Origin: Pseudomonas shahriarae
GTDB lineage: Bacteria; Pseudomonadota; Gammaproteobacteria; Pseudomonadales; Pseudomonadaceae
Reading direction: 5' to 3'
Assembly (NCBI RefSeq): GCF_014268455.2
Contig: NZ_CP077085.1
Location: 3,575,001 to 3,639,000 of the forward strand
DNA length: 64,000 nt
Below, piece after piece: positions 18,259-29,891 of the stretch. Position 1 is the first letter of the stretch. The number at the start of each line of letters is the position of its first letter. The notes under the pieces are model-generated. The model was given only the letters and a program-made list of their open reading frames with translations. It did no database searches and had not been told where the DNA came from. Position numbers and translations under genes: made by a program.

Positions 18259-19280
18259 TGCTCAATCTGTCTCCCGTGGCCCGTCGCCGCTTCGAACGTT
18301 TCAAGCAAAACCGCCGGGGCTGGTGGTCGCTGTGGCTGTTTATCGGCCTGTTTATCCTGACCCTGGGCGGCGAGTTGATCGCCAACGACAAACCCCTGGT
18401 GCTCAGCTATCAGGACCAGTTGTATTTCCCGGTGTTCAAGCGCTACACCGAGCAGCAGTTCGGCGGGCAACTGCCATTCCAGGCCGACTACCGCAGTGAC
18501 TACGTGCAGCAACTGATCAAGCAAGACGGCGGCTGGATGCTGTTCCCGCCGATCCCCTTCAGCGACGACACGCCCAACTACGAGCTGACCCGCCCAGCCC
18601 CCAGCCCGCCGTCCACGGTGAACTGGCTGGGCACCGACGACCAGTCCCGCGATGTGCTGGCGCGGGTGATCTTCGGCGCGCGAGTGTCGATCCTGTTCGC
18701 CCTCGGCCTGACCCTGATCAGCGCCGTCATCGGCATTGCCGCCGGCGCCTTGCAGGGCTATTACGGCGGCTGGGTCGACCTGCTCGGCCAGCGCATCCTT
18801 GAAGTGTGGTCGGGGCTGCCGGTCCTGTACCTGCTGATCATCCTCTCGGGGTTTGTCGAGCCGAACTTCTGGTGGCTGCTGGGGATCATGGCGCTGTTTT
18901 CCTGGCTGGCCCTGGTGGATGTGGTGCGTGCCGAGTTCCTGCGCGGGCGCAACCTGGAGTACGTGAAAGCCGCACGCGCCCTGGGCCTGGGCGACGCCAA
19001 GATCATTCGCCGGCACATCCTGCCGAACGCGATGACCGCCACCCTGAGCTATCTGCCTTTTATCCTGACCGGGGCGATTTCCACCCTCAGCGCCCTGGAC
19101 TTTCTCGGCTTCGGCATGCCGGCGGGCAGCGCGTCCCTCGGTGAGTTGATCGCCCAGGGCAAGCAGAACCTGCAAGCACCGTGGCTCGGGCTCACGGCCT
19201 TTTTCACCCTGGCGCTGATTCTGTCACTGCTGGTATTTATCGGCGAGGCGCTGCGTGACGCCTTCGACCCACGATCATGA
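18258..19280 (+). CDS. yejE: Peptide ABC transporter permease, YejE-like
   Basis: This is the second permease of the peptide importer, 340 residues. The N-terminus has RFKQNRRGWWSLWLFIGLFI, followed by a large YejE-specific periplasmic insertion (LVLSYQDQLYFPVFKRYTEQ, PPIPFSDDTPNYEL). The core DppC-like part begins at NWLGTDDQSRDVLARVIFGA and includes the EAA loop VKAARALGLGDAKIIRRHIL. The end, GEALRDAFDPRS, is standard. Confidence 0.95.
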   Translation: MLNLSPVARRRFERFKQNRRGWWSLWLFIGLFILTLGGELIANDKPLVLSYQDQLYFPVFKRYTEQQFGGQLPFQADYRSDYVQQLIKQDGGWMLFPPIPFSDDTPNYELTRPAPSPPSTVNWLGTDDQSRDVLARVIFGARVSILFALGLTLISAVIGIAAGALQGYYGGWVDLLGQRILEVWSGLPVLYLLIILSGFVEPNFWWLLGIMALFSWLALVDVVRAEFLRGRNLEYVKAARALGLGDAKIIRRHILPNAMTATLSYLPFILTGAISTLSALDFLGFGMPAGSASLGELIAQGKQNLQAPWLGLTAFFTLALILSLLVFIGEALRDAFDPRS

Positions 19281-19294
19281 AGGGCGATGCATCC

Positions 19295-20872
19295 ATGACT
19301 GACAACCTGATCGAGATCCGCGACCTGTGCGTCGCCTTCAGCGGCCAGACCGTGGTGCGCAACCTGAGCCTGGATGTGCGCCCCGGCGAGTGCCTGGCAC
19401 TGGTGGGCGAGTCGGGCTCGGGCAAGTCGGTGACCGCCCATTCGATCCTGCAACTGCTGCCCCAGGCCGGCACCGTTACCACAGGGTGGGTGCGCTATCG
19501 CGGCCAGGAGCTGATCGGCGCCGAGGCCGGCACCCTGCAAAAGCTGCGCGGCAACCGCATCGCGATGATCTTCCAGGAGCCGATGACCTCCCTCAATCCC
19601 TTGCACAGCATCGAAAAGCAGATCGGCGAAACCCTGCTGCTGCACAAGGGCCTGGGCGGCAAGGCGGCGCAGGCACGCATCCTCGAACTGCTGGACCTGG
19701 TGGGCATTCGCGCCCCCCAGGAACGCCTCAAGACCTACCCCCACCAGTTGTCGGGTGGCCAGCGCCAGCGGGTGATGATCGCCATGGCTCTGGCCTGCGA
19801 ACCGGAACTGCTGATCGCCGATGAGCCGACCACCGCCCTGGATGTGACGGTGCAGCGCAAGATTCTGCTGCTGCTCAAATCCTTGCAGCAACGCCTGGGC
19901 ATGTCGCTGCTGCTGATCAGCCACGACCTCAACCTGGTGCGCAGCATTGCCCAGCGCGTGTGCGTGATGCAGGCCGGGGAAATTGTCGAGCAGGCCGACT
20001 GCCAAACCCTGTTCAATGCCCCGCAACATCCCTACAGCCGCCTGCTGCTGGATGCCGAACCGGTCGGTACCGCGCTGTGCCAGGATCAGCGCGAGACGGT
20101 GTTGCAGGTCGCCGGCCTGAGTGTGCGCTTCCCCATCGGTGGCGGGCTGTTCCGGCGCAAGCAGTACCTGCAGGCGGTGGACGGCATCAGCCTGGACCTG
20201 CAACGGGGCAAGACCCTGGGAATCGTCGGCGAGTCCGGCTCCGGCAAGTCCACCCTGGGCCAGGCGATCCTGCGTCTGCTCGACTCCAGCGGCAGCATCC
20301 GCTTCCAGGGCGAGGCCCTCGACAACCTCAGCCAGAAACAGATGCGCCCGTGGCGCAAGCAGATGCAGGTGGTATTCCAGGACCCCTACGGCAGCCTCAG
20401 CCCGCGCATGTCGGTACAGCAGATCATCAGCGAAGGCCTGGAAGTACACGCGCCATGCAGCCCACAGGAGTGTGACGCCCAGGTGATCAAAGTGCTGCAG
20501 GATGTGGGGCTCGACCCGGCCAGCCGTCACCGCTACCCCCACGAATTTTCCGGCGGCCAGCGCCAACGCATCGCCATCGCCCGCGCCCTGGTGCTGCGCC
20601 CGGCCTTGATGCTGCTGGACGAGCCGACTTCGGCCCTGGACCGCACCGTGCAAAAACAAGTGGTGGCGCTGCTGCGTGAACTGCAGGAAAAATACGCCCT
20701 GACCTACCTGTTTATCAGCCATGACCTGGCCGTGGTACGGGCCATGGCCCACGATATGATCGTGATCAAGGATGGCCAGGTGGTTGAGCGCGGGCCATGC
20801 GCTGACGTCTTTGCCGCGCCACAGCACCCCTACACTCAAGAGCTGCTTGCTGCCGCGCACGCTCCCCTGTAG
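19295..20872 (+). CDS. yejF: Peptide ABC transporter ATPase with two nucleotide-binding domains, YejF-like
   Basis: Two ABC ATPase modules lie in one chain, as in YejF and in contrast to the DppD/DppF pair. The first has Walker A GESGSGKS, signature LSGGQRQRV and Walker [13 protein letters not shown]. The second has [26 protein letters not shown] and [12 protein letters not shown]. Each is followed by the oligopeptide-transporter extension ([12 protein letters not shown] and [12 protein letters not shown]). ATG 19295 ([15 protein letters not shown]) is chosen over 19277, which lacks a ribosome binding site. The stop lies inside a perfect 16-bp palindrome (20870-20885). Confidence 0.94.
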   Translation: MTDNLIEIRDLCVAFSGQTVVRNLSLDVRPGECLALVGESGSGKSVTAHSILQLLPQAGTVTTGWVRYRGQELIGAEAGTLQKLRGNRIAMIFQEPMTSLNPLHSIEKQIGETLLLHKGLGGKAAQARILELLDLVGIRAPQERLKTYPHQLSGGQRQRVMIAMALACEPELLIADEPTTALDVTVQRKILLLLKSLQQRLGMSLLLISHDLNLVRSIAQRVCVMQAGEIVEQADCQTLFNAPQHPYSRLLLDAEPVGTALCQDQRETVLQVAGLSVRFPIGGGLFRRKQYLQAVDGISLDLQRGKTLGIVGESGSGKSTLGQAILRLLDSSGSIRFQGEALDNLSQKQMRPWRKQMQVVFQDPYGSLSPRMSVQQIISEGLEVHAPCSPQECDAQVIKVLQDVGLDPASRHRYPHEFSGGQRQRIAIARALVLRPALMLLDEPTSALDRTVQKQVVALLRELQEKYALTYLFISHDLAVVRAMAHDMIVIKDGQVVERGPCADVFAAPQHPYTQELLAAAHAPL

Positions 20873-20921
20873 GAGCCGGCTCCTACCATTGAACTCATCC
20901 TTTATTTTTGGCGCCCCGACC

Positions 20922-22328
20922 ATGAACACCACCGAAAGCCTCAAGGACTACCCGCACGTTCGCGGCCTGGCGATCCAGTCCCTGTTCGAGATCATCGAGC
21001 AGTCCAGCGAAGGCACGGTGATTGTCGACCGCGACGCCAACATCGTGTGGATGAACGAGCGCTACGCCAAGCGCTTCGGCCTGAAAAGCGCCGACCAGGC
21101 CATCGGCCAACCTTGCGAGCGGGTGATCTCCAACAGCCTGTTACGCCAGGTGGTGCGCAGTGACCAGCCGATCCTCCTGGATATCCAGGACACGCCCAAA
21201 GGCCCGTTGGTGGTGATGCGCCTGCCGATCCACGACGATGCCGGCAAGGTCATCGGCGCCATCGGCTTTGCCCTGTTCGATGAGTTGCGCAACCTCTCGC
21301 CGATGATCGAGCGCTACCTGAGCATGCAACAGGAACTGGCTTCGACCCGCTCGCTGCTGCGTTCACGCCAGAGCAAGTACAACTTCGCACACTTTATCGG
21401 CACCAGCGCTGCCAGCCTCGAGGTCAAGCGCCGGGCGCGGCGCAGCGCGAGTGCCGAGTCGCCGGTGTTGCTGCTGGGCGAGACCGGCACCGGCAAGGAG
21501 CTGCTGGCCCAGGCCATCCATGGTGCGTCACCCCGAGCCAATAAAGCGTTTGTCAGCATCAACAGCGCCGCCATCCCCCATGACCTTCTGGAAGCCGAGT
21601 TCTTCGGCACCGCGCCCGGCGCCTTCACCGGCGCCGACCGCAAGGGCCGCCCCGGCAAATTGCAAATCGCCCAGGGCGGGACGTTGTTCCTCGATGAAAT
21701 CGGCGACATGCCATTGCCCCTGCAAAGCAAACTGCTGCGGGTGCTGCAGGAGAAAGAATTTGAGCCGGTGGGCTCCAACGAGATGATCCACAGCGACGTG
21801 CGGGTGATTGCCGCGACCTCCAACGACCTGGAAGCGGCGATCAAGCGTGGCGAGTTTCGCGCCGACTTGTATTACCGCCTCAACGTGTTGCCGATCCAAG
21901 TCCCGCCCCTGCGCGAACGCCTGGACGATATCCCGGCGTTGAGTGAAGCAATCCTCGAAGAACTGCGCAGCCAGCATGAACTGGACCGCGAAGCCCTGGC
22001 ACTGCTGGCCCGGCATGCCTGGCCGGGGAATATCCGCGAGCTGCGCAACGTGCTGGAGCGCGCCGCGTTGCTCAGTGATGACCTGGTGTTGGATGCGCAG
22101 GAGATTCGTGCGGCGATCGGCACCTTCAGCCCGGTGGAGCGTAGCGCTGTGGCGCCCGTAGAGGTCGAAACCTTCAGCGTGGCGCGGGAGCGGTTTGACC
22201 GGCAGTTGATTGGTGCAGCGTTGCGCCAATGCGGGGGCAATGTGATCGAGGCCGCCAAGCAATTGGGGCTCGGGCGTTCGACGCTGTACAAGAAGATGGT
22301 GGCGCTGGGCATCGAGCAATCTCAATAA
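20922..22328 (+). CDS. hbcR: Sigma-54-dependent activator of hydroxybutyrate use, HbcR-like
   Basis: This is a bacterial enhancer-binding protein of 468 residues. An N-terminal PAS domain (IIEQSSEGTVIVDRDANIVW) is followed by the AAA+ domain with Walker A GETGTGKE (near residue 187), the sigma-54 contact loop GAFTGA (near residue 233), and Walker B GGTLFLDEIGDMP. It ends with a Fis-type helix-turn-helix (GNVIEAAKQLGLGRSTLYKK). The start ATG 20922 opens the family N-terminus. Place and content match P. aeruginosa PA2005, next to PA2004/bdhA. It should activate the -24/-12 promoter at 22541-22558. The ligand sensed by the PAS domain is not known from sequence. Confidence 0.88.
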   Translation: MNTTESLKDYPHVRGLAIQSLFEIIEQSSEGTVIVDRDANIVWMNERYAKRFGLKSADQAIGQPCERVISNSLLRQVVRSDQPILLDIQDTPKGPLVVMRLPIHDDAGKVIGAIGFALFDELRNLSPMIERYLSMQQELASTRSLLRSRQSKYNFAHFIGTSAASLEVKRRARRSASAESPVLLLGETGTGKELLAQAIHGASPRANKAFVSINSAAIPHDLLEAEFFGTAPGAFTGADRKGRPGKLQIAQGGTLFLDEIGDMPLPLQSKLLRVLQEKEFEPVGSNEMIHSDVRVIAATSNDLEAAIKRGEFRADLYYRLNVLPIQVPPLRERLDDIPALSEAILEELRSQHELDREALALLARHAWPGNIRELRNVLERAALLSDDLVLDAQEIRAAIGTFSPVERSAVAPVEVETFSVARERFDRQLIGAALRQCGGNVIEAAKQLGLGRSTLYKKMVALGIEQSQ

Positions 22329-22361
22329 AGAGATATAAATCTCACAACAAAGACACCTCCA

Positions 22362-22450
22362 TGTGGGAGCGGGCTCGCCCGCGAATGCGGTCTATCAGCA
22401 ACAAAATCATTGCCTGACACAGCGCTTTCGCGAGCAAGCCCGCTCCCACA
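22362..22450. repeat. REPIN (paired REP element)
   Basis: TGTGGGAGCGGGCTCGCCCGCG faces its inverted copy CGCGAGCAAGCCCGCTCCCACA across about 45 bases. This is the REP doublet typical of P. fluorescens. It lies between the activator gene and the permease promoter. Confidence 0.85.
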
Positions 22451-22540
22451 TTGGAATTTCATCTGTCTTGAAATAGAGACTCAGCATGAAAACCACAGCT
22501 CAGAAATTATAAATATCCATATATATCAATAAGTTACAAA

Positions 22541-22558
22541 CTTGGCACGCTTCCCGCT
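22541..22558 (+). promoter_or_regulatory. Sigma-54 (-24/-12) promoter of the hydroxybutyrate operon
   Basis: CTTGGCACGCTTCCCGCT has the invariant GG and GC exactly 10 bases apart (TGGCACG-N4-CCGCT). The start site is expected near 22569, 46 bases before the permease ATG. It sits directly downstream of a sigma-54 activator gene. Confidence 0.75.
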
Positions 22559-22586
22559 ATAGCCCCTTCCTACAGCTACACCCCAC

Positions 22587-22597
22587 AACAATAACAA
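22587..22597 (+). promoter_or_regulatory. Hfq/Crc (CA) motif before the permease gene
   Basis: AACAATAACAA contains two overlapping AANAANAA units, 6 bases before the ribosome binding site GGAG (22604-22607). This is a textbook pseudomonad catabolite-repression site. Confidence 0.55.
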
Positions 22598-22614
22598 TCC
22601 GATGGAGACACACC

Positions 22615-24006
22615 ATGAGTGTGATCATTGCCCTGGCGGCGCTCGCGCTGCTGATGCTGGCTGCCTACCGTGGCTATAGCGTCATCCTGTTTGCCCCTAT
22701 CGCCGCCCTCGGCGCGGTGTTGCTCACTGACCCTTCCGCCGTTGCCCCAGCCTTTACTGGGGTGTTCATGGAAAAAATGGTCGGCTTTATCAAACTGTAT
22801 TTCCCGGTGTTCCTGCTCGGCGCGGTGTTCGGCAAGCTGATCGAGCTGTCGGGCTTTTCGCGCTCGATTGTCGCGGCCGCCATCCGCTTGCTCGGCACCC
22901 GCCAGGCGATGCTGGTGATCGTGCTGGTGTGTGCCTTGCTGACCTACGGCGGCGTGTCGCTGTTTGTGGTGGTGTTTGCGGTGTACCCGTTCGCCGCCGA
23001 GATGTTCCGCCAGAGCAATATCCCCAAGCGCCTGATCCCGGCGACCATTGCCCTGGGCGCGTTCTCGTTCACCATGGACGCCCTGCCCGGCACGCCGCAG
23101 ATTCAGAACATCATCCCCAGCACCTTCTTCAACACCACCGCCTGGGCCGCGCCCTGGCTGGGCGTGATCGGCACGATCTTTGTGTTCTGCGCCGGCATGC
23201 TGTACCTGGCGCGCCAGCGCAACAAGGCCCAGCGTGCCGGTGAAGGCTATGGCACCGACTTGCGCAACGAGCCGGAAACCGCCGAAGACCTGAGCCTGCC
23301 CAACCCGTGGATCGCCCTGTCGCCGCTGATTCTGGTGGGGGTGATGAACCTGCTGTTCACCCACTGGATCCCGCAGTGGTACGGCAAGACCCACAGCCTC
23401 GCCCTGCCGGGCATGAGCGCACCGGTGACCACCGAAATCGCCAAGCTCACCGCGATCTGGGCGGTGCAGGCGGCCTTGCTGGTGGGGATCATCATGGTCC
23501 TGGTGTTCGGCTTCCAGGCGATCAAGAGCAAGCTGGCCGAAGGCAGTAAAAGCGCAGTCAGCGGCGCGCTGCTGGCGGCGATGAACACCGCTTCGGAATA
23601 CGGCTTCGGCGCGGTCATCGCCTCGTTGCCAGGCTTCCTGGTGCTGGCGGACTGGCTCAAGGGCATCCCCAACCCGCTGGTCAACGAAGCGATTACCGTG
23701 ACCCTGCTGGCCGGCATCACCGGCTCGGCGTCCGGCGGCATGAGCATCGCCCTGGCGGCCATGTCCGAGAGCTTTATTTCCGCGGCCCATGCCGCCAATA
23801 TCCCTCTGGAAGTGCTGCACCGGGTCGCGGCCATGGCCAGCGGCGGCATGGACACCCTGCCGCACAACGGCGCGGTCATTACCCTGTTGGCGGTCACCGG
23901 GCTGACCCACCGCGAAGCCTACAAGGATATTTTCGGCATCACGATCATCAAGACCCTCGCGGTGTTCGTGGTGATCGGTACTTTCTACGCCACCGGTATT
24001 GTGTGA
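22615..24006 (+). CDS. GntP-family permease, probable 3-hydroxybutyrate uptake
   Basis: This 463-residue inner-membrane protein has about 12 hydrophobic segments of the GntP/ion-transporter superfamily. Recognisable parts are LIELSGFSRSIVAAAIRLLG, LLTYGGVSLFVVVFAVYPFA, TMDALPGTPQIQNIIPSTFF and AMASGGMDTLPHNGAVITLL. Placed between an HbcR-like activator and 3-hydroxybutyrate dehydrogenase, it most likely imports D-3-hydroxybutyrate or a related short acid, like its P. aeruginosa counterpart PA2004. That substrate is inferred from context. It is the first gene behind the sigma-54 promoter, with a CA motif in its leader. Confidence 0.85.
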   Translation: MSVIIALAALALLMLAAYRGYSVILFAPIAALGAVLLTDPSAVAPAFTGVFMEKMVGFIKLYFPVFLLGAVFGKLIELSGFSRSIVAAAIRLLGTRQAMLVIVLVCALLTYGGVSLFVVVFAVYPFAAEMFRQSNIPKRLIPATIALGAFSFTMDALPGTPQIQNIIPSTFFNTTAWAAPWLGVIGTIFVFCAGMLYLARQRNKAQRAGEGYGTDLRNEPETAEDLSLPNPWIALSPLILVGVMNLLFTHWIPQWYGKTHSLALPGMSAPVTTEIAKLTAIWAVQAALLVGIIMVLVFGFQAIKSKLAEGSKSAVSGALLAAMNTASEYGFGAVIASLPGFLVLADWLKGIPNPLVNEAITVTLLAGITGSASGGMSIALAAMSESFISAAHAANIPLEVLHRVAAMASGGMDTLPHNGAVITLLAVTGLTHREAYKDIFGITIIKTLAVFVVIGTFYATGIV

Positions 24007-24013
24007 GGTTTTC

Positions 24014-24787
24014 ATGACGACATTGAACGGCAAGACCGCCCTGGTCACCGGCTCCACCAGCGGCATCGGCCTGGGGATTGCCCTGAGCCTGGCCAAGGCC
24101 GGCGCCAATCTGATCCTCAATGGGTTCGGCGATGCCAGCGCGGTGATCGCCCAGGTGCAGGCCTTCGGCGGCAAAGTCGGCCATCACCCGGCGGATGTCA
24201 GCGACCCGGCGCAAATCGCCGAGATGGTCGCCTACGCCGAGCGCGAGTTCGGCGGCATCGACATCCTGGTGAACAACGCGGGCATTCAGCATGTGGCGGC
24301 AGTGGAAGACTTCCCGGTGGAGCGCTGGGACTCGATCATCGCGATCAACCTGTCGTCGGTGTTCCACAGCACGCGCCTGAGCCTGCCGGGCATGAAGACC
24401 AAGGGCTGGGGACGGATCGTCAATATCGCCTCGGTACACGGCCAGGTCGGCTCGGTCGGCAAGGCCGCGTACGTAGCGGCCAAGCACGGGGTGATCGGCC
24501 TGACCAAAGTGGTCGGCCTGGAAACCGCCACCAGCAATGTGACCTGCAATGCCATCTGCCCCGGCTGGGTCCTGACCCCGCTGGTGCAAAAGCAGATCGA
24601 CGATCGCATTGCTGCAGGCGTAGACCCGCAACAGGCCCAGCATGATCTGCTGGCCGAGAAGCAGCCCTCCCTGGAGTTCGTTACCCCACCGCAACTGGGT
24701 GAACTGGTACTGTTCCTGTGCAGTGAAGCCGGCAGCCAGGTGCGTGGCGCGGCGTGGAATATTGATGGTGGGTGGTTGGCCCAGTAA
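24014..24787 (+). CDS. bdhA: 3-hydroxybutyrate dehydrogenase
   Basis: This NAD-dependent short-chain dehydrogenase oxidises D-3-hydroxybutyrate to acetoacetate. ATG 24014 behind GAGG gives MTTLNGKTALVTGSTSGIGL (257 residues). Visible are the TGxxxGIG cofactor loop, NNAGIQHVAAVEDFP, the catalytic YVAAK, and the BdhA-specific run CNAICPGWVLTPLVQKQIDD followed by AEKQPSLEFVTPPQLGELVL. It follows the permease gene after 7 bases and precedes acetoacetyl-CoA synthetase, so it supplies that enzyme's substrate. Confidence 0.95.
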   Translation: MTTLNGKTALVTGSTSGIGLGIALSLAKAGANLILNGFGDASAVIAQVQAFGGKVGHHPADVSDPAQIAEMVAYAEREFGGIDILVNNAGIQHVAAVEDFPVERWDSIIAINLSSVFHSTRLSLPGMKTKGWGRIVNIASVHGQVGSVGKAAYVAAKHGVIGLTKVVGLETATSNVTCNAICPGWVLTPLVQKQIDDRIAAGVDPQQAQHDLLAEKQPSLEFVTPPQLGELVLFLCSEAGSQVRGAAWNIDGGWLAQ

Positions 24788-24806
24788 CCCAAACATCGCA
24801 AATCCC

Positions 24807-24836
24807 CTGTAGGCGCAGGCAAGCCTGCGCCTACAG
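24807..24836. repeat. REP-like perfect palindrome
   Basis: CTGTAGGCGCAGGC and its exact inverse are separated by AA, forming a 14-bp stem 20 bases after the bdhA stop. It may act as an mRNA 3' barrier between bdhA and the synthetase gene. Confidence 0.75.
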
Positions 24837-24868
24837 TTTGGATGTGTGGTGCCTGGCAGATTTCATAC

Positions 24869-24876
24869 AAGAACAA
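24869..24876 (+). promoter_or_regulatory. Hfq/Crc (CA) motif before acetoacetyl-CoA synthetase
   Basis: AAGAACAA fits AANAANAA and overlaps the purine-rich stretch CAAGAGAG that serves as ribosome binding site of ATG 24888. Confidence 0.4.
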
Positions 24877-24887
24877 GAGAGTGCGCC

Positions 24888-26840
<1,953 letters not shown>

Positions 26841-26985
26841 AGGATGAAAGGTTTCAGCGCCCACACACTCATTTGAAGATAAACCCCTCAAGCATGCTAT
26901 TTTTCGAGGGGTAGGCAGCCGTTTCCGCAGCACGGGATAATCGGCCTCTGTCATTCTTCAAGCGTTACGCGCGGGACACTTACAC

Positions 26986-29535
26986 ATGAACGGATCACCC
27001 ACCGGCAGCCAGGCCGCGGCCCTGATCGCACGGCTGGACTGGGCCACAAGCCCCCTCGGTGATGCCAGCCATTGGCCACAAAGCCTGCGCACGGCAGTCG
27101 ATATCGTCATCCACTCACCGATGCCGATGCTGTTGCTGTGGGGCGACGAACTCACGCAGATCTACAACGATGGCTTCGCCCTGCTGGCCGGCAACAAGCA
27201 CCCCCAGGCCTTCGGCCAGCCGACCCACCGGGTCTGGCCGGAGATGCAACACTTCACCGCCCCGATCTACAGCGCCGTACTGGCCGGCCAGGTGCGTACG
27301 TTCAGCGAGCAGCGTTTTATCCTGCAGCGCAATCACCGTGATACGGAAATCTGGCTGGACCTGACCTACAGCCCGATCCGCGACGAACGCGGCCGGGTCG
27401 CCGGGGTCCTGGTGACGGCGATTGAAACCAACGAGCGCCGGCAACTCGCCCAGGAGCTGCAACAACGCTCCGAGGCCAGCCTCAAGGCCCAGCACGATAC
27501 CGAGCAACGCTTGCAACTGGCCCTGGCCGCCACCGATGCAGTGGGCACCTGGGACTGGGATATCAGCGAAGACCGCTTTATCGCCGACAGCCATTTTGCC
27601 CAGCTGCATGGGGTTGATCCGGCTAAAGCCCGGCAGTTGCCCATCAGTGACTACCTGCAAGGCGTGCACCCGGAAGACCGTGGCATGGTGGCCCGCAGCA
27701 TCAAGCATTGCATCAGCCATGGCTCCGAGTACGCCGAGGAATATCGCCTGCTCCAGGCCGACGGCCAGGTGCGCTGGGTGTTTGCCCGTGGCCGCTGCTA
27801 CAAGGATCACCACGGCCGGCCGACGCGCTTTCTCGGGGCGGCCCTGGACCTGACCGAACGCAAGCACACCGAGCAAGCCCTGCGCCAGAGCCAGACCGAG
27901 CTGCAGTTGATCATCAACGCGATGCCGGTGCTGATCGGTTATGTCGATCACGAAGAACGCTTTCGCCTGAACAACAGCGCCTACCTCGACTGGTATGGCC
28001 TGACCCCGCAAGAGCTGTATGGCAAGACCATCCGCGAAGTGATCGGCGCCGAGATCTATGCCGGGCGCGCCGATAAGATCGCCGCCGCCCTCAAGGGCAA
28101 GGCCTGCAGCTTCATTACCGTCACCCCCCATCGCGATGGCCGGCCCCGGCATGCGCTGATGAAGTACCTGCCACGCTTCAGCGCCGATGGCTCGGTCAAT
28201 GGTTTCTACATCTTTGTGATTGATGAGACCGAGCGCAAACTCACCGAGGAAGCCCTGCGCCACCTCAACGACAACCTCGAAGAACGCGTGGCCCAGCGTA
28301 CCCAGGCCCTGGCCGAAGCCAACCAGCGCCTGCAAAACGAGATGTTCGAGCGCGAACGTGCCGAAGACGCGCTGCGCCATGCGCAAAAAATGGAAGCGGT
28401 CGGCCAGCTTACCGGTGGGATCGCCCATGACTTCAACAATATGCTCACCGGGATCATCGGCAGCCTGGACCTGATGCAGCGCTACATCGCCGCCGGCCGT
28501 AGCGATGAGATCGGCCGCTTCACCGACGCCGCCGTGTCCTCGGCCCATCGCGCCGCCGCCCTGACCCATCGCCTGCTGGCCTTCTCCCGGCGCCAGTCCC
28601 TGGACCGCCGGCCCCTGGACCCGAACCAGTTGGTCGCGTCCCTGGAAGACCTGTTCCGCCGTACCAAAGGCGCCCATATCGAACTGAAGGTGCAGCTGGG
28701 CAGCGATATCTGGCCGGTAAACACCGACGCCAGCCAACTGGAAAACGCCCTGCTCAACCTGGTGATCAACGCCCGCGATGCCATGCCTGATGGTGGGCTA
28801 CTGAGCATCGAGACCGCCAACAGCTACCTCGACGGCACCGACATCACCACCCTGGAGCCGGTCAAGGCCGGCGACTACGTGATGCTCGGCGTGTGCGACA
28901 ACGGCGCCGGCATGACCCCGAAAATCCTGGCCAAGGCCTTCGACCCGTTCTTTACCACCAAGCCCATCGGCCAGGGCACCGGCCTGGGGTTGTCGATGAT
29001 CTATGGTTTTGCCCAGCAATCGGGCGGCCACGTCACGATCCACAGTGAACCGGGCCGGGGCACCTGCGTGCGCCTGTACCTGCCGCGCCTGCATGGCACC
29101 GCCCTGGAAAAAGTCCCGCCGCAGGTCCCCGTGGAAGCCCCTGTGGCGCTGGACGGCGAAGCCGTGGTGGTGGTCGAGGACGATGCGGCGGTGCGCATGC
29201 TGGTGGTCAACCTGCTGGATGAATTGGGCTACACCGCCCACCAGGCGGCCGACGCACGCGCAGCCCTGCCATTGCTGGAGTCTGACCTGCGGGTGGACTT
29301 GCTGGTGACCGATGTCGGCCTGCCCGGCATGAACGGCCGACAACTGGCGGAAATCGCCCGCCAGCACCGCCCTACACTCAAGGTGCTGTTCATGACCGGC
29401 TACGCCGAGACCGCCGCCGAGCGCCAGGGTTTTCTGGAGGACGGCATGGACATGGTGGCCAAGCCGTTTTCCATCGACCAGTTGGCCACGAAAATCCGCA
29501 GCATGATCGGCGTCAAAGGCCAAGTTGATGCATAA
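26986..29535 (+). CDS. Soluble PAS-containing hybrid sensor histidine kinase
   Basis: This 849-residue protein has no signal peptide or membrane segments. In order it has an N-terminal PAS-like region ([40 protein letters not shown]), a PAS with PAC (about 185-300, [11 protein letters not shown] to [12 protein letters not shown]), a third PAS (about 305-420), a coiled linker, HisKA with the phosphorylated His in [20 protein letters not shown] (near 482), HATPase with [20 protein letters not shown], and a C-terminal receiver with [16 protein letters not shown] (Asp near 776). No output regulator lies next to it. It is a paralogue of the kinase at 57906-60035. A stem ACCCCTC/GAGGGGT (26883-26912) lies in the upstream gap. 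The signal is unknown. Confidence 0.9.
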   Translation: MNGSPTGSQAAALIARLDWATSPLGDASHWPQSLRTAVDIVIHSPMPMLLLWGDELTQIYNDGFALLAGNKHPQAFGQPTHRVWPEMQHFTAPIYSAVLAGQVRTFSEQRFILQRNHRDTEIWLDLTYSPIRDERGRVAGVLVTAIETNERRQLAQELQQRSEASLKAQHDTEQRLQLALAATDAVGTWDWDISEDRFIADSHFAQLHGVDPAKARQLPISDYLQGVHPEDRGMVARSIKHCISHGSEYAEEYRLLQADGQVRWVFARGRCYKDHHGRPTRFLGAALDLTERKHTEQALRQSQTELQLIINAMPVLIGYVDHEERFRLNNSAYLDWYGLTPQELYGKTIREVIGAEIYAGRADKIAAALKGKACSFITVTPHRDGRPRHALMKYLPRFSADGSVNGFYIFVIDETERKLTEEALRHLNDNLEERVAQRTQALAEANQRLQNEMFERERAEDALRHAQKMEAVGQLTGGIAHDFNNMLTGIIGSLDLMQRYIAAGRSDEIGRFTDAAVSSAHRAAALTHRLLAFSRRQSLDRRPLDPNQLVASLEDLFRRTKGAHIELKVQLGSDIWPVNTDASQLENALLNLVINARDAMPDGGLLSIETANSYLDGTDITTLEPVKAGDYVMLGVCDNGAGMTPKILAKAFDPFFTTKPIGQGTGLGLSMIYGFAQQSGGHVTIHSEPGRGTCVRLYLPRLHGTALEKVPPQVPVEAPVALDGEAVVVVEDDAAVRMLVVNLLDELGYTAHQAADARAALPLLESDLRVDLLVTDVGLPGMNGRQLAEIARQHRPTLKVLFMTGYAETAAERQGFLEDGMDMVAKPFSIDQLATKIRSMIGVKGQVDA

Positions 29536-29576
29536 TCCCGCGCCTTCAAGCCCGACCGTTGCAAGGTAACTGCCCG

Positions 29577-29852
29577 ATGAAAGCCCAAGCCCGCCATATC
29601 CTGGTCAAGACCAGCGAAGAAGCCGAACAACTCAAGCAGCGTATTGCCAAGGGCGAAGCCTTTGATGTGCTGGCCAAGAAGTTCTCCATCTGCCCGTCCG
29701 GCAAGCGCGGCGGCGATCTGGGTGAAGTGCGGCCGGGGCAGATGGTCGGGGTGATTGATGCGGTGATTTTCAAGAAACCGCTGCGGGTGGTGCATGGGCC
29801 GATCAAGAGCAAGTTTGGGTATCACCTGGTGCAGGTGTTCTACCGCGACTAG
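29577..29852 (+). CDS. Parvulin-type peptidyl-prolyl isomerase (second copy)
   Basis: ATG 29577 behind AAGG gives MKAQARHILVKTSEEAEQLK, then FDVLAKKFSICPSGKRGGDL, GEVRPGQMVGVIDAVIFKKP and the closing SKFGYHLVQVFYRD. It is a 91-residue cytoplasmic parvulin with all fold landmarks. It resembles the ppiC product at 14921-15202 but differs at many positions, so the two are old paralogues rather than a recent duplication. It starts 41 bases after the kinase gene and may be cotranscribed with it. Confidence 0.93.
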   Translation: MKAQARHILVKTSEEAEQLKQRIAKGEAFDVLAKKFSICPSGKRGGDLGEVRPGQMVGVIDAVIFKKPLRVVHGPIKSKFGYHLVQVFYRD

Positions 29853-29860
29853 AGCACCCT

Positions 29861-29891
29861 GATCGTTCCCACGCTCCGCGTGGGAACGATC
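29861..29891. terminator. Perfect palindrome between converging genes
   Basis: GATCGTTCCCACGC-TCC-GCGTGGGAACGATC is a 14-bp perfect stem. Its right end includes the stop codon of the KDG kinase gene on the minus strand. It is also a common dispersed palindrome of pseudomonads. It could stop transcription from either side, although it has no long T-run. Confidence 0.55.

Noticed and set aside
19049..20944. A 631-codon minus-strand frame
   Set aside because: It is the mirror of yejF, with low-complexity Gln/His/Ala-rich translation and no motif.
29861..29891. The GATCGTTCCCACGC palindrome as a specific operator
   Set aside because: The same palindrome is a common dispersed repeat of pseudomonads and lies between converging gene ends.
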